Positions 34,013-45,800 of a DNA stretch of 64,000 nt are shown in pieces. Position 1 is the first letter of the stretch. Each line of letters begins with the position of its first letter. The notes under the pieces were generated by a model. The model worked only from the letters and a program-made list of their open reading frames with translations. It searched no databases and had not been told where the DNA came from. The translations under genes were made by a program, and so were the position numbers. Location: NCBI GenBank assembly GCA_000697355.1, contig JNEN01001243.1, positions 1 to 64,000 of the forward strand. Direction: 5' to 3'. The DNA comes from Syncephalastrum monosporum B8922. Its lineage: Eukaryota; Mucoromycota; Mucoromycetes; Mucorales; Syncephalastraceae.

Positions 34013-36213
34013 AACACGCCCTTCCGCGTTTTGTTGCAAACAAACATATCACACTCGTTGTCTATGCTGCTCTCGTATTGTCTGACGCAACCCTCTCATC
34101 CCTTATCTCCCTGGCTCTGATCGTCTGTGTTTGCATGAAATGAAACCTCTGCGGTTTTCGTTCTCGGGTATTTCAGGATATACTCTCTCGCAGTTTTGGA
34201 GCTATAACTCTGTGCCTGACCGACCTGCAATTTTCACGCGTCGTCGAGTTTCCATGTGAAGCTGATTTTGCAGAACTCCGCACAGTCATCCCCGCGTTTT
34301 TGCTTTCCTTGGGTCGCCTTGCACTGCCGAATGTTCCCGGACAGCGCACAGACTGCCATGTGAATCTCACCTCTGTTCCGATTTAGCCCTCCCCGCCTTC
34401 TGATCTTTACTGCGAATGCGTCCAGAAGTTTGATCCAGCCACACAGTCTGCGTTGGTGAGGCGGGGTGATTGTGATGAAAATAAAGGATGCCCGAAAAAG
34501 TAAACAGACCAAAAGATCACTGACCCCTGCGTGTGTGAGATCAGCTATATGAAAATGAGTGTGTCGTTATAAAATAGGCTGTCGTGGGAAAATAGCGACG
34601 AGAATGTAAAAGGCAATCGAAATGTAAGCAAGAGCGGACAGCATGGAGAATCCCTCTTACAGCTGTCATGATATCATAGTAAACCCCTGGTCAACTCAGT
34701 CGTACTACTACTCTTCTATTTTTTTTTTTTTTTTTTTGCGAATCACTTTAGTCATGCTCGTGCCCGAGCGAATAGGGAGCTCTTCCGCAACCCATATGCA
34801 AAATGTAATAAAATAATCATGCTCATCCGGTTCCTTACGTTGGGTCGGCAACCAGAGCATGGCCGCCAACATCTTTTGATCGGGGACAATTAGCTGTAGT
34901 GTTGGAGATAGAAATATCTACGTAAAGCACACACTTTCGCCACATCAAATATACAAACATTGAAATGCGTTTAGTTCTAGACATACGTGGTTCCTGAATT
35001 TTTGGCTCATGCGCATACATATAGGATATTATGTTATCGATTCTACATGGAATCCAGTCTCATGACTTGCTAAGGTTCCACAAGATACATGTCTGTCTAT
35101 TCATATCATAGCGTATCTTGTTAATAACCATACAAATGACGTGACTGAATATTGTATGTAGTAGTCAATCTAGTAAGATTTCTGAGAAACGGAAATCACT
35201 TTTAAGTATAATTCGAGCCGCGCACACATCATTACTGACATGTAATCACAACCTACAGAAACCACTGCCGAATTCCACGCGGTCAATACTGCTTGCATAA
35301 CCGATCTTTGGGTCACAGCTGAGAGAATCTGTTGCTTGTTTTTGTGGAACAAGCAAATCCGGCTGTGTGGATCAGCAAACTACTTCTCTCCGGTTGATCT
35401 ATGCTAAAACTCTTGTAATCCATCAGAAATAGTCTGTAAGTGGAAATATGGCAGAGCATAAAGCACTATCTATGCGCATTACGGCTTGAGACCACCAAAC
35501 GCCAGAGTCTTCAATACACAAGGCGAGGACCAGTGGGGACCATGGTTACTGCTATCGTTTTGTTGCTAGATTTTGTTTCGCTTCGGTATTTGCCATTCCC
35601 TTTTTCCGTACATGTCCCGGCTTCTACGTCCTTGACGACATTGTTAGCCCATCTCAGCCGGCATCTTTTACGCACCACTTGCCCGAGATATCTGTTGAGC
35701 TACCACTGTAAGCGCTGCGAAACATCCAGGACTAAAAGATTCACTAGCCGACCGCAAAGTGAGTCTGCGCTGTGAATTCCTTACTGCTTTTGCCTAAGGA
35801 CGCATCTGAGGTCTGTGTGTCAATTTCTGCCTGACGGTACCCCTACTTGTGGGAAATAAAGCCATCCCAAGCGCTTCTCAAATGACAAGAAGTGTATCTA
35901 TCATATAAAGATGGGATAACATGCGCATGCATACACTGAGAGAATTTCGTATAACGCCACGCGACATTTTTTCCGAGATACACTGTGTCTAAGCTTTGAC
36001 AGCCTCCACCGTAGCAGGACAATATTCTGCGTAGACAGGTGGATAGGTATATCATGTATGTCACATAGATGTGAAGAGTTGTCATCACGAAAGCATACAT
36101 GACAAACACGCACTGCATAAGCCGGTTTCTGTGTACGTCTCGGTGCGTATACAGTCTCTCCTTTCTCTGATATGGCAGGCTGGAGACGTACTATATAAGC
36201 TTCGTTTATTGTA
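34013..36213. other. 2.2-kb intergenic desert
   Basis: No gene, RNA or element is recognised. A poly-T run of about 18 lies near 34719-34737. A 112-codon frame at 35440-35775 has Arg/Leu/Ser-rich composition typical of chance and is not called. Confidence 0.5.
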
Positions 36214-37174
36214 TTATACAGAAAGTGCAGGGCTATCGGATGTACTCGGTGAGGGAGACCGAGCGATCTCGATCTGGGACTGGAGTTCTTGCACGCGTGC
36301 GGGCTGGGCCTGTCGCAGCTGCTGGATCTTGGCCTGTACCTTTTCGAGCTCGCTCTTCAGTTTTCGCATTTCTTCCTTTTTGCCTTCAAGGAGCATCAAC
36401 GGCTACACGGGATCTGGTGAGCTTGGGGCCTGTTATCACGCATAAAAGTCCAAACTTACGTCCTTGACCTTGGGCAGCTCGATGTTTTTCCACACCTCTT
36501 CCGGAAGCTCATACCTGAATCGATTTAGCACATGCGTTCCCATTTCCTATTTCTTCTAACTCACTCTTCTTTGTTGCTCATCACTCGGGCCCTTAACTTG
36601 TCACGTGACAGTTTATCTATTACCAAAGCTCAGTAAGAGAGAAAACATAGACATGGACGAGACATACCACCGGTGTTGACAATGCAGTTGTTTTTGCGCT
36701 TGATATGAGGGCCCTGAATCTTGGAGTTCTTTTCTCCAATGACCTTGGGGTCAATATGTAAGCCAGCAAATTCTGTCGGCTCGTTAGAAGATATGCACTG
36801 TCTTTTTTTTTTTTTTTTCTTGCTCTTTTGTTGTACCTGCTGTACTTTGTTGGCCGAGCAATCGCTGCAGCTGAAGGTTCATTTGTGCGTTGGTCTTTCC
36901 AGGCAAGCACCCGCTCTCGATGATCTTGGCCCAATTGCCGACGCCGAATTTCATGAGTGCTTTGCGCAAGACTTCGGATTCATCCTGAGTCCAGCCTAAG
37001 AGAATGACTGAGCGAGAAGCCAAAAGCAAACGAGATTCGAAGGAAAGCCAAAGCCGTACCTGGTGACAAGGTACAGTTCCAAAGACTGGTAGAGTCGTTG
37101 GAGCGCAGCACGTTGCGTGCACCGGCGGTCATACTGCGTGGTTTGTTGACATTATTCTCTTTGTTGTTGGACAT
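36214..37174 (-). CDS. SANT/Myb-domain nuclear protein
   Basis: Six exons (37174-37060, 36995-36837, 36772-36668, 36616-36565, 36514-36460, 36402-36214) encode 224 residues with all phases consistent. Residues about 40-85 form a single SANT/Myb repeat: WTQDESEVLRKALMKFGVG then NWAKIIESGCLPGKTNAQMN, with the conserved tryptophans. After it come GLHIDPKVIGEKNSKIQGP, a basic stretch (HIKRKNNCIVNTG) and LPEEVWKNIELPKV, followed by a C-terminal coiled coil and a Ser/Pro tail. The layout (SANT then a conserved KRKN block) recurs in uncharacterised proteins of several early eukaryote lineages. DNA or histone binding is likely; targets are unknown. Starts 100 bp from FANCL on the other strand. Confidence 0.8.
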
Positions 37175-37274
37175 TGTTCTGTGTTGTAAGGGAAAAGGGA
37201 GCAGTAAAATGGGAAAAAGCCAAAAATTGACAAGTGTAAGCGGCGACGCGACGCGCTCTTTTCGCGCGACGACG
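37175..37274. promoter_or_regulatory. 100-bp bidirectional promoter with MCB/E2F-like sites
   Basis: The whole gap between the SANT gene and FANCL start codons. It holds ACGCGACGCGC at 37246-37256 and TTTTCGCGCGA at 37259-37269. The first is two overlapping MCB cores (Mbp1 class), the second fits the E2F consensus TTTSSCGC. Both lie 6-29 bp before the FANCL ATG. Regulation at G1/S is inferred. Confidence 0.6.
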
Positions 37275-38612
37275 ATGGACTTCCCGCTCGTTCTGCCAGT
37301 GCAGCCCGACAACGGCGTCTACCGTGGTCTCATTTCCTCCAATGTAAGGCTTCAACTGTTTTATGTATACCGTGCGCTGATGACTGTCGTCTCTAAATGG
37401 TATGAAGGGTACAGATTACGCGATTGAGATCCATTGGGCCGATCCTGCACAGCAGGGTGACCCATCCGCCCAGATTTACGGCGATCCCGCTCTCCTGCGC
37501 GCACTCTGGAAGAGCGACACAGCGTGGCAGCAGCGGATACAAAAATGCACGGATGTGTCTGTCCTTCTGATTGAGCTCAAGGAGCTCTTGGACAAGCAAG
37601 CGAGCCAGAGCGCCACAGCGCCGGTTGAAACGTTGGAGGTGTGGGTCACCGAGTTGACACAGTCCGGCTTTGCACACGTTCACGCCATGGCCGAGGACTT
37701 GATGCATGTGACGCTCAAACTCACGCAAGTCAAGCCTGAATATCCATCCGTGGGATGCATCTAATCTCCTTTCGATTTGAATAGGGACAGCACCGACCGT
37801 GTCCACTTTGTGAAGGTGGACGTCCCGCCTCATTATCCGCTTGCGCCGCTTCAGGTCTCGGCAGATCTTCCTGGGGCACCCACGCAGTGCGCTTCGCTTG
37901 CTGCCGTCATACAACAATGCCAAAGCTGCATCGCCCGCTACGCGCCGTGGTTCGATGCGATGGATGAGCTGGACAGTCATACCCGTGTCCTCGACCGCGA
38001 AAATCCACGGCGAGACGATACCACGCGTCGCCTCGCACTGACCAAGCACTGCTCTGTGCAGATCGAGTTTGATCCGGATCAACCTACAAGCAAGCCCAAG
38101 AGCGTCCGCTTCTTTGGCAGCGAGAAAAAAATGGATGCCCTCCTCGAAATGTGGAATCGAGGCACTTGGTAAGCTTTCTTTCAATCATCGCGGCGCTTCG
38201 CCCACTCAACACGCGTGCGTCGCGTAGGGATCCTCAGAGCCGGCCGTACCCCAACCTGGCACGCATGCTGGAAGGCATGCTGATCACGGTCACCGACAAA
38301 ACTGCGGCCCGGGATACCATGTCTCAGGACATTGAGTGCGGCATCTGTTATGCGTATGTGCTCAAGGGAGAAAAGCGCCAGACGCCGGACGCGATCTGCA
38401 GCAACGAGCGCTGCAACCGCGGCTTTCACCCTCTCTGCCTCTACGAATGGCTGCGGTCGGATCCCAACACTGCCAGCAGCTTCAACGTACTCTTTGGAAA
38501 ATGCCCCTACTGCGGCGAGGTAAAGAGAGACAAAAAAAAAGTTCAAGTGGGTTGGATGGTATGATGTATTGAACATGATATGCAGAAAATCACAGCGAGC
38601 GCGCTATTCTAG
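37275..38612 (+). CDS. FANCL: Fanconi anaemia E3 ubiquitin ligase FANCL
   Basis: Five exons (37275-37343, 37408-37724, 37785-38168, 38228-38519, 38586-38612) encode 362 residues. FANCL is the catalytic E3 of the Fanconi core complex that, with UBE2T, mono-ubiquitinates FANCD2/FANCI at stalled replication forks. Seen: an N-terminal ELF/DRWD-like region (LEVWVTELTQSGFAHVHAM resembles the family), VDVPPHYPLAPLQVSADLP from the UBC-RWD domain, MDALLEMWNRGTWD, and the C-terminal RING: CGICYAYVLKGE, CSNERCNRGFHPLCLYEWL, SSFNVLFGKCPYCGE. The zinc ligands are complete. Intron 2 uses a GC donor (GCAAGT). The last exon supplies only KITASALF; its stop overlaps the glutaredoxin stop on the other strand. 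Confidence 0.92.
37725..37784 (+). other. GC-AG intron in FANCL
   Basis: The only donor that keeps the frame (KLT|DST) is GCAAGT at 37725, ending at the AG of 37783-37784. GT alternatives (GTCAAG at 37729) give the wrong phase. GCAAGT is the standard context for functional GC donors. Confidence 0.75.
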
Positions 38613-39269
38613 CAGGAGCCCATTGTCGCGCAAGATCTCCTTCAGACGGCCTGAGGTATGCAGACGGCCCAACTCGTTCGCACCGCCTAAACTGCGACCG
38701 CGCACAAACACGTTGGGAAACGTGTCTCGGCCTGTCAATTCCGCCAGAGCTTGCTTAATGTCGGCCGCATCCGCTGATAGAAATATGAGTCCCACGCGTC
38801 TCCAAACGGAGTCAGCTACACATACCTCGCAAATCAGCCTCGACGACGAAATACGGTTTCTTCAGGGTGTACTCGTTCAAGATGGCCTTGGCGCGCTTGG
38901 AATATCTATCAGCCTCATGTCAATACAACACCGAAGCACGCAATAGGAAACGAATTGAACGACGTACGGGCAGTATGTTTTGGACCAGACGGCGACGGGG
39001 TATGTCTGAATGAGGTGCAGGATCTCGTCTTTGGCTGAGCTCTGGGTGGCCGCGGGGGCAGCGACCAAGTCTTCATCGATGAGAGTAGGCGTCTTTTGCT
39101 GAGGCCATTGCGGCGTGCCGAAATGAGAGAGGAGGGCCACGGTGCTGAGACACAAGACGGCGACGAGTGCCCAGACACGGAGGTATCGCCTGTTGACACA
39201 GAAACTGCGTTGCCGTGTGCCGTGGCTTTTGGCATTGACATCCTGAACGTGGGTCGGGAGCGTGCTCAT
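38604..39269 (-). CDS. GRX6: membrane-anchored glutaredoxin (Grx6/7-like)
   Basis: Three exons (39269-38968, 38905-38826, 38773-38604) encode 183 residues. The N terminus has a basic cytosolic-like stretch, then a hydrophobic segment near residues 32-47 (VWALVAVLCLSTVALL) acting as signal anchor, so the enzyme should face the secretory pathway as yeast Grx6/Grx7 do. The glutaredoxin domain shows VAVWSKTYCPYSKRAK with a CPYS active site split by intron 1, YFVVEADLRAD, DTFPNVFVRGRSLGG and ANELGRLHTSGRL (TVP and GG equivalents). Role: thiol-disulfide or glutathione-dependent redox control, possibly Fe-S binding. Convergent with FANCL, with overlapping stop codons. Confidence 0.9.
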
Positions 39270-39894
39270 GGTAAAAATAACAAAGAAATCAGAAAGTGCG
39301 AAAATGGAACCCGTGGTGCGTTGTTTGATGTGTATGGGAACATCCTCATTATTTCAGGACGCGCTTGCCGTCTATGAACACCTCCCACCTCCCACCTCCC
39401 TTCTTTCTGGCTTGCTTTCTTATGGTTCCCTGGCCTTATTGGCGTCTATGGATGCCTCACGTGCGAGGTGGATGTACGCTTGTCTTTCTGACCACACTTT
39501 GGCATGGTATTCGTTTCCCGGCAAGGGCTGCTCCAAGGACGCACTTGATCTACGCGTAGCACGTAGGCTACCTGCGCACGCACTCATACTCCTTATAAAT
39601 AGCCCATTGATATGTGAGACGGAAAGTAGGAAAGACCCAATGATGCGTCTATACTGTATAATAGCGGCAGCAAGAGGCGGCAATATCTTGAAAAAGTGCC
39701 GCTTTGATCAACCGCGGGACATTGAATCCGCTCAAATCAATTCAACGAAAGGTGTACCCCACTCTTTCTCTTTCCTTTTTTCTCTTTGCCTTGTTGTCCT
39801 TTTCTCTTCCGCCGTCCTTCCTTACCTTCTCTTCCTTTATTATCTGTACATAGCTGCCTACTTCACGTTTATAGAGAGAGAAAGGACTGCTGCT
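39270..39894. other. divergent promoter region GRX6-EAF
   Basis: 625 bp between divergent starts. A T/C-rich tract at about 39765-39840 precedes the EAF start. A long open frame through here (from 39262) merges promoter and exon 1 and is not coding upstream of 39895. Confidence 0.5.
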
Positions 39895-41270
39895 ATGGAT
39901 AGCTCCGGGGAACTCCATGACGGCACGTATGAATTGAAACTCGGTCGGTCCATCTTTCAAAGGGCCGATCCAGAGTATGTCCTAATGTCGTGTAAGGACT
40001 CTTCCCGCTTCACTCGTATCACCCTTTTGCACGCTGCTTACCTGATCTATTGTACAGTCCAATCCCACGACCCCATCACCGAAGACGGCTCAAGCACTCT
40101 GACTCCCAACCGGAATGGCTATAGCGCTTCCTTTGTAAGCAGTAAAGAAGTCCTGACTTAGCGAGCGCTTACCCTGGATTAGAAATATGGTGACAAGGAT
40201 ACGACGTACGAGATGGAAGACAGTGAACCGACAGACCAAGTTGAGGCACTCATAGTTTATGACGAAGCTACAAAGGTAACCTGAGGGAAGCGCGTGCCCA
40301 CCAAGGAGGATACTCATGCCCTTGATAGACCTACCGGTTAGAACTACCCTCGCAGCGTCTTTCTGTGAAAGACAAAGCACGGGAAAGCGATCCGGGCAAC
40401 CGGACACGGAAGAAGAAGCGTGAGGATGGCAAGCAGAGTCGACGGCAGAGCGTGGATGATGATTTCTCCAAGGATATCGAGAGCCAGCTGATGGAAGTCC
40501 TTGACAATGATGATGACGATGATGACGAAGAAGAAGACGAGGAAAACGGCGTAGACGATGAGAGCGATCAAACGAGTGACGCGCGGCCCGCACAGCAGCC
40601 GAGGCAACCACCCAAACCTGCAAAACCGCCCAAGAAGGCCAAGACGCCTCCGCCCGCGAAACCCGCCATCTCTTCGCCCGCGCTCGCGTTGCCGACACGA
40701 CCCACATCGTCTTCACCGGTGCAGCGGCGCAACATCCCTATGGCTTCACGTCCCATCCGTCGTCCCGACTCCCCACCTCCACCTCCACCTCCACCGCCAG
40801 CCGCACCCCGCACGGGCGGCAAACGACCTCAGCAGTATGGCGGCAAGACGGTCTTGCGCCGTCCCCCCGCCTCGCCGCACAGTCGGCGTCGGAGTAGCAC
40901 CAGCAGCACAGATTCCTCGAGCGGCTCTTCCTCGAGTGGCTCCTCGGGATCGTCCTCGGGCTCGTCATCCTCGGGCTCGGGCTCGAGTAGTGAAGATGAC
41001 GATGATGATGATGATGACGATGATATGGATGATCTGGAGGCAGATATCGCAGAGAGCTTGTCGACGCCCACTGAGTCTATCAATGGTAAACCATCCACGG
41101 GAGGGAAATCCATCGCAGCCGCTGCAGCGCAACATCACCAGCAACAACGACAGCAGCAGCAGCAGCAGCAACCGGCTTCGGGACCACGGTCGCTCCGTGC
41201 CCTATTCAGTGATGACGGGGACGAGGGCGACGAGGACGAAGGCATGACGAGTTCGTCTGATAGTGATTGA
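39895..41270 (+). CDS. EAF1: ELL-associated factor EAF, RNA polymerase II elongation
   Basis: Four exons (39895-39991, 40058-40134, 40183-40275, 40329-41270) encode 402 residues. EAF proteins bind ELL and stimulate Pol II elongation, as part of super elongation-type complexes. The N-terminal EAF domain is rebuilt by splicing: GTYELKLGRSIFQ, EYVLMSFQS, DTTYEMEDSEPTDQVEALIVY, DEATKTYRLELPSQRLSVK. This matches the family order ending in the ECVLIYD/LERL-like motif. The rest is disordered: basic RKKKRED block, acidic run (DDDDDDDEEEDEEN-like), Pro-rich segment with nine prolines, Ser/Gly repeats, poly-Asp, poly-Gln and an acidic end. Such acidic/Ser tails act in transactivation in animal EAFs. 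Confidence 0.85.
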
Positions 41271-41727
41271 TCGAGTTGTTAGAATTCCCTTTTTCTTAAA
41301 GCACACACACACACACCATCCATGATACCCACACGCACACGCACACGCACACGCACACGCACGATCCCTCATTTCTTCTTCGGCTTATCTGTAATTGAAT
41401 GTAACCCGCCCTCCCTCTTCTCTCCCATTGTGACATACTACTCGCGTGCAACACTTTTTTTTGCATAGGCATACTACCGAGCAAATCAAGAAAAAAAAAT
41501 ATATATATAAAACACTGCTTTTTCATCAATGTTTGTTTCATTTACTTATTGATTTCTCATCATCCAAAGAAAAAAAACCGAAAAGCGGGCGCGTGCTGAA
41601 AATTCGCATCATGCGGGAATAGGAGCTTGGTCTCTCTCTCGCACGCTGTGTGTGTGTCTCTCTTTCCTTATTTAATTCATCCTTCTCTCACTCTATCGGG
41701 CTCGTTCATACCTCTCTTTCAAGCACC
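41271..41727. other. intergenic with CA-type microsatellites
   Basis: AC run at about 41302-41316 and CACACG hexamer repeats at about 41331-41362, then A-rich sequence and the CT-rich leader of the MBP1-like gene (41632-41720). Confidence 0.6.
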
Positions 41728-43736
41728 ATGGCAGAACCGGGACTCATCTACAAAGCAACGTATTCGGGAGTGCCGGTCTACGAAATGTTATGCAAGGGGG
41801 TGGCCGTCATGCGAAGACAGTCCGATGCCTACCTGAACGCGACCCAGATCCTCAAAGTGGCTGATTTCGATAAACCGCAACGGACCCGCATTCTCGAGCG
41901 TGAGGTGCAGACCGGCCACCACGAGAAGGTGCAAGGTGGCTATGGCAAATACCAAGGTAGGAGAAGACGCGCGTGTTACTTTCTGGATTGTATTCATAGA
42001 TACGTGTGATTGCTTGCTTAGGCACGTGGGTGCCCTTCGAGCGTGGTGTAGCGCTTGCGCAACAGTTCAACGTGGAGGACATGCTGAAGCCCATCTTTGA
42101 CTTTGTGCGAGGCGACGCCAGCCCGCCGCCTGCACCCAAACACATCACGGCCGCCACGCTACGGCCCAAAAAGCCACGCGAACCGCGACGGAAACGGGTC
42201 AAACGCGAGGAAGGCGACATGCCCACCCCCGCCGACCATTCGGACGTAGACGAGCTCTCGTCGCAAAGCGATATCTTCTACGACTCACATTCGCACGTGT
42301 CCGCGTCCCCAGTCTTCCATCAGCAGCACCACCATCATCATCCTACGGTGGAGTACTCGCCCGCCGACGACGCACTCTTGCCGCCCCCGATCCGACCGCA
42401 CAGACGCAGGCCCAGACAGCAACAACAACAACAACAACAGCAACAGCAACAGCAGCAACAGCATCATCCACGTGAGATGGAGGAAGACGAGGAAGATGAT
42501 TATCCGGGCAGCGCCCATGCACAGAAACTGCTGCAGCACTTTGTGAGCGGGTCGACGGATGTGCCACCGATTCTGCTCCACCCACCACGCGATCTGGACG
42601 TCAACGTCATCATCGACGACGAGGGGCACACGAGTCTGCACTGGGCAGCCGCGATGGGCCAGCTCCAGACCGTGCGCGCCCTGATCGACCTCCATGCAGA
42701 TATCTACCGCGTCAACTACAAGGGCCAAACCGCGCTGATGCGCAGCGTCTTGTTCACCAACAACTTTGACAAGAAATCCTTCCATCTCTTGCTGGATATG
42801 CTGCAAAAGACGCTCTTCAACATTGACAAAAAGGATCAGACCGTGTTCCACCATGTCTCCTCCACCGCAAGCTGGAAGGGCAAGGTCCACGCCTCGCGCT
42901 ATTACATGGACTGCTTGATCGACAAACTCTCTCAGAACCGGTCCGAGCTCATCTCCATCCTGAACGTGCAGGACGTCTTTGGCGACACAGCGCTTACCAT
43001 CGCGGCCCGCATCGCCAACAAGAAACTCGTGCGTCTGTTGATGGAAGCCGGCGCGAGCGCCGAAATCGCCAACGAGGAGGGCATGACCGCGCACGACTAC
43101 CTCGCCGAGGTCGAGAAGCCGCCGCGCCTGCAGGAGGAGACCCACAGCACGACGACGGAGCAAGCCACGCGGCTGCGGCTCCGCCAAAAGATCGACGCCA
43201 TGTTCAAAGCCATCCTTGCCAACGAGCGATCCACGCCGGCCATGTCGCTGCTCTTTGACAGCTTTGCGGGCAGCTACGAGCGCGACCTGCGTGAAAAGGA
43301 GCAAGAGACCCGGGAAAAGCGGACCGAGCTGGCCATGACGCAGAAACGCCTGGAAGAAACACGGCGGACCCTCGACCAGCTCTACATTGAGCCGGATTTA
43401 ATCAAACACACCGAAGCCACGGCCCAGGCCCGTGAGGCCGAGCTGCGCAGGGTCGTCCAGTTTAGCCAGCAGCAGAAACTGAAGCGGACGGTGGCCGAAA
43501 AGGAAAAGGAGGAGATGGACACCGATGAAAGTGCGGAAGCCCTCGAGGCGACCCTGCGCGACTTGCAGGTGAAACGACGGCAGCTTATGGAGGACATGAT
43601 GACGCTCAAGGCCCAGAATCCGGGCAAACGATACCAAGAATACAAGCGCTTGATCTCCATGTGCTGCAACGTCGCCTACGAGAATGTCGACGTCATGCTC
43701 TCACCCCTCCTCGCCTCCTTTGATGAGAATACATAA
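41728..43736 (+). CDS. MBP1: APSES transcription factor with ankyrin repeats (MBP1/Res-like)
   Basis: Two exons (41728-41956 and 42022-43736) encode 647 residues. MBF/SBF DNA-binding subunits bind ACGCGT-type sites and drive G1/S genes. The KilA-N/APSES domain occupies about 8-110: [77 protein letters not shown] basic NLS-like [14 protein letters not shown] follows, then His-rich and poly-Gln (about 15 Q) linkers. Ankyrin repeats span about 285-435 ([40 protein letters not shown]), then a long coiled coil ([20 protein letters not shown] onward) to the C terminus. This architecture is that of Mbp1/Swi4/Res1, not of morphogenesis-type APSES proteins that lack ankyrins. Confidence 0.93.
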
Positions 43737-44230
43737 GAATACACCTGCTCTCTCTGTTACAATAAAGCCAATCCTACTTACATACGTAAAAGGCAGGTGG
43801 TGCGTAGGGACGTATCAGCTGATCTATCGATCGATGCGCGGGGCCCTTCTGGGATTTATGCCAAGTCATTAGTCTGATGGTACGCCATGGCGTCATTGTC
43901 TCTTCTGAGCTTACTCGGCGGCTAATTTCCGCTTCCTCCGAATTCCGAAGAGTTTTTTTTTTTTTCAAGCGGAATTCACAAAAAAAAAAGTAGACCTCCA
44001 GTGTATGTCATTGTATATGTCGCATTGGTAAAAGAACAAGTCTATTGTTTGATAATGTGGCAAAATAGAAATTATATGCAAAAGGAAAAGAAAGGTACAC
44101 AAATGATTACATGGCGGAAAAGGATGAGGGAGGTTAGATGAGTATATGACGTGTTCGTATGCGTGAATGTGTGTGTGTGGGTGTGAGTGGGTGTGAGTGG
44201 GTGTAAAGTAATAGATGTAGCATGATTTGC
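43737..44230. other. convergent 3' spacer
   Basis: AATAAA at 43761-43766, 25 bp after the MBP1-like stop. Poly-T and poly-A runs occur near 43950-43990, and a GTGTGAGTGG repeat at about 44166-44204. No gene. Confidence 0.6.
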
Positions 44231-45800
44231 TTAAGCCTTGGGGGACTTTTGAAGCGCAGAGGAGATATCGAGGTCGTACCAGCCCAGCTGACGACCAATG
44301 TCCTCAATCGACTTGCGCTTGGTCTCGGGGACAAAGACAAAGATGAAAACGGCTGCGCAGAACGAGATACCGGTGAAAATCAAGAAGACGTAAGGACCGC
44401 AAGCGGACTGGAGCGCAGGGAAGACGAGACCAATGATGAAGTTGCAAAGCCAGTTGATGACGAGGGCAGCAGACGAGGCGGCACCGATAGCATAGGTGGG
44501 GTATACCTCGGCCGTGATCAAGAAAGGAATTGTGCCCAGGCCGACGGCATAGGACGAAACGAACAGCATGACACAGACGACCTGCAGAGCCGAGATGCTG
44601 TAGCGCATACCAATGGTCATAAGCATCGAGAAGAGACACATGCCCGTGGCGGAACCACCCAAGAGGATTTTGCGGCCGAGACGGTCGACGAGGACAAGAC
44701 CGACGACGGTAATGACAACGTTGAGAGCCGCGACACCGACGGTGACGTACGAAGCAGTGTCGCCGAACGAGGTCGTGAAGATGTTGGTCGAGTAGTACAT
44801 GATGGCGTTGATACCAGTGAGCTGGGCTGTGGAGTGAAGGAGCATCATCTTGACAGTGAGCAGGGCAAGAACGGGGATGCGCATGATCTGGAAGAAGGAC
44901 AGGTTGGTCTCGCTTTGGTAAGGGGACTGGTGGGCCTCCTCAAAGTCGGCAGCCGAGTCCTTGTCGGTCGTCGAGACGCCCGTCTTGTCGTCCTTGCCGC
45001 CCTTGCTGGCACCCAGAATCATGTCGGCAAACTCCTCCTCGATGTCGCCGTTGCGCAGACGAAGCAGCTCGGCGCGGGCCTCGTCGATGCGGTTCTTGGA
45101 GATCAACCAACGGGGCGAGCGGGCACAGAAGGGCAGACAGACCATCTGGATGACGGTAGGCGCGACGGTGATGACGGTAACGACACGCCAGCCGACGGCC
45201 GAGCGCAGACCCAAGCCAATGGCCTCGATCACCAGGATACCGATGGTCATGAGAAGCTGGAGCAAGCAACCCAGGGCACCACGATGCTCCGGGGGCGAGG
45301 TCTCGGCAATGTACATGGAGATAACGACGGTCATGAAACCGGAGCCGGCACCGACAAAGATACGGCCCACGGCAAACTGTCCGCTGGTAGTTGAGGTCGA
45401 TTCGAGAATAGCACCGATAAAGAAGGTCACGTTCATGAGCAACATCGAGTCGCGGCGGCCAAAGCGTTCGGCAAGGTAGCCGGACACCATCGCACCCAGA
45501 AGACCACCGACGGCAAACATACCAGTAACAGCACCCCTGCATGAAAGTTAGTATCGCAAGATATATAAGATTAAATAAAGCAAGTACGTACCAAACCCAA
45601 TCACCCATGGGGATACATTGAGGCAAGCTGCTGTTGGGATAATAGGTCACTTCACCGGCAGGGACACCGGGGCAGTTCTTGACATAGTCGCCAGGAATGT
45701 TGAGCGAACTCGTGTTGAAACCATTGTTGGCAGCACCCAAACTGGCCACGATGGCACAAAAGATAACAAAAGGGCGAAGACCGGCTTTACGTGAATCCAT
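44231..45800 (-). CDS. sugar/hexose transporter, MFS
   Basis: Two exons (45800-45592 and 45536-44231) encode 504 residues with 12 predicted membrane segments. It belongs to the sugar porter family (hexose/proton symport or facilitated uptake at the plasma membrane). Family signatures: N-terminal NNGFNTSSLNIP, loop 2-3 ERFGRRDSM, VGRIFVGAGSGFMTVVISMY, IAETSPPEHRGALGCLLQL, ARSPRWLISKNR, STAQLTGINAIMYYSTNIF, VDRLGRKILL, AEVYPTYAIGAASSAALV and the C-terminal PETKRKSIEDIG. All conserved charged loop residues are present. The central loop is Asp/Lys-rich. Upstream sequence has GTGGGGG (about 45933) and CCAAT (about 45922), possible Mig1/CreA-like and HAP sites. Strong codon bias suggests high expression. 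Confidence 0.93.

Noticed and set aside
35440..35775. 112-codon frame in the 2.2-kb desert
   Set aside because: Arg/Leu/Ser-rich without codon bias, domain or splice support.
39262..39894. Upstream extension of the EAF reading frame
   Set aside because: It starts inside the divergent promoter and covers a pyrimidine tract; the EAF domain begins just after the ATG at 39895.
42285..43304. 339-codon frame antisense to the MBP1-like gene
   Set aside because: Poly-Leu and poly-Val arise from reverse reading of the CAA/CAG and CAT/CAC tracts; shadow only.
44222..45394. 390-codon frame antisense to the sugar transporter
   Set aside because: Charged, repetitive shadow of a codon-biased membrane protein; no independent support.
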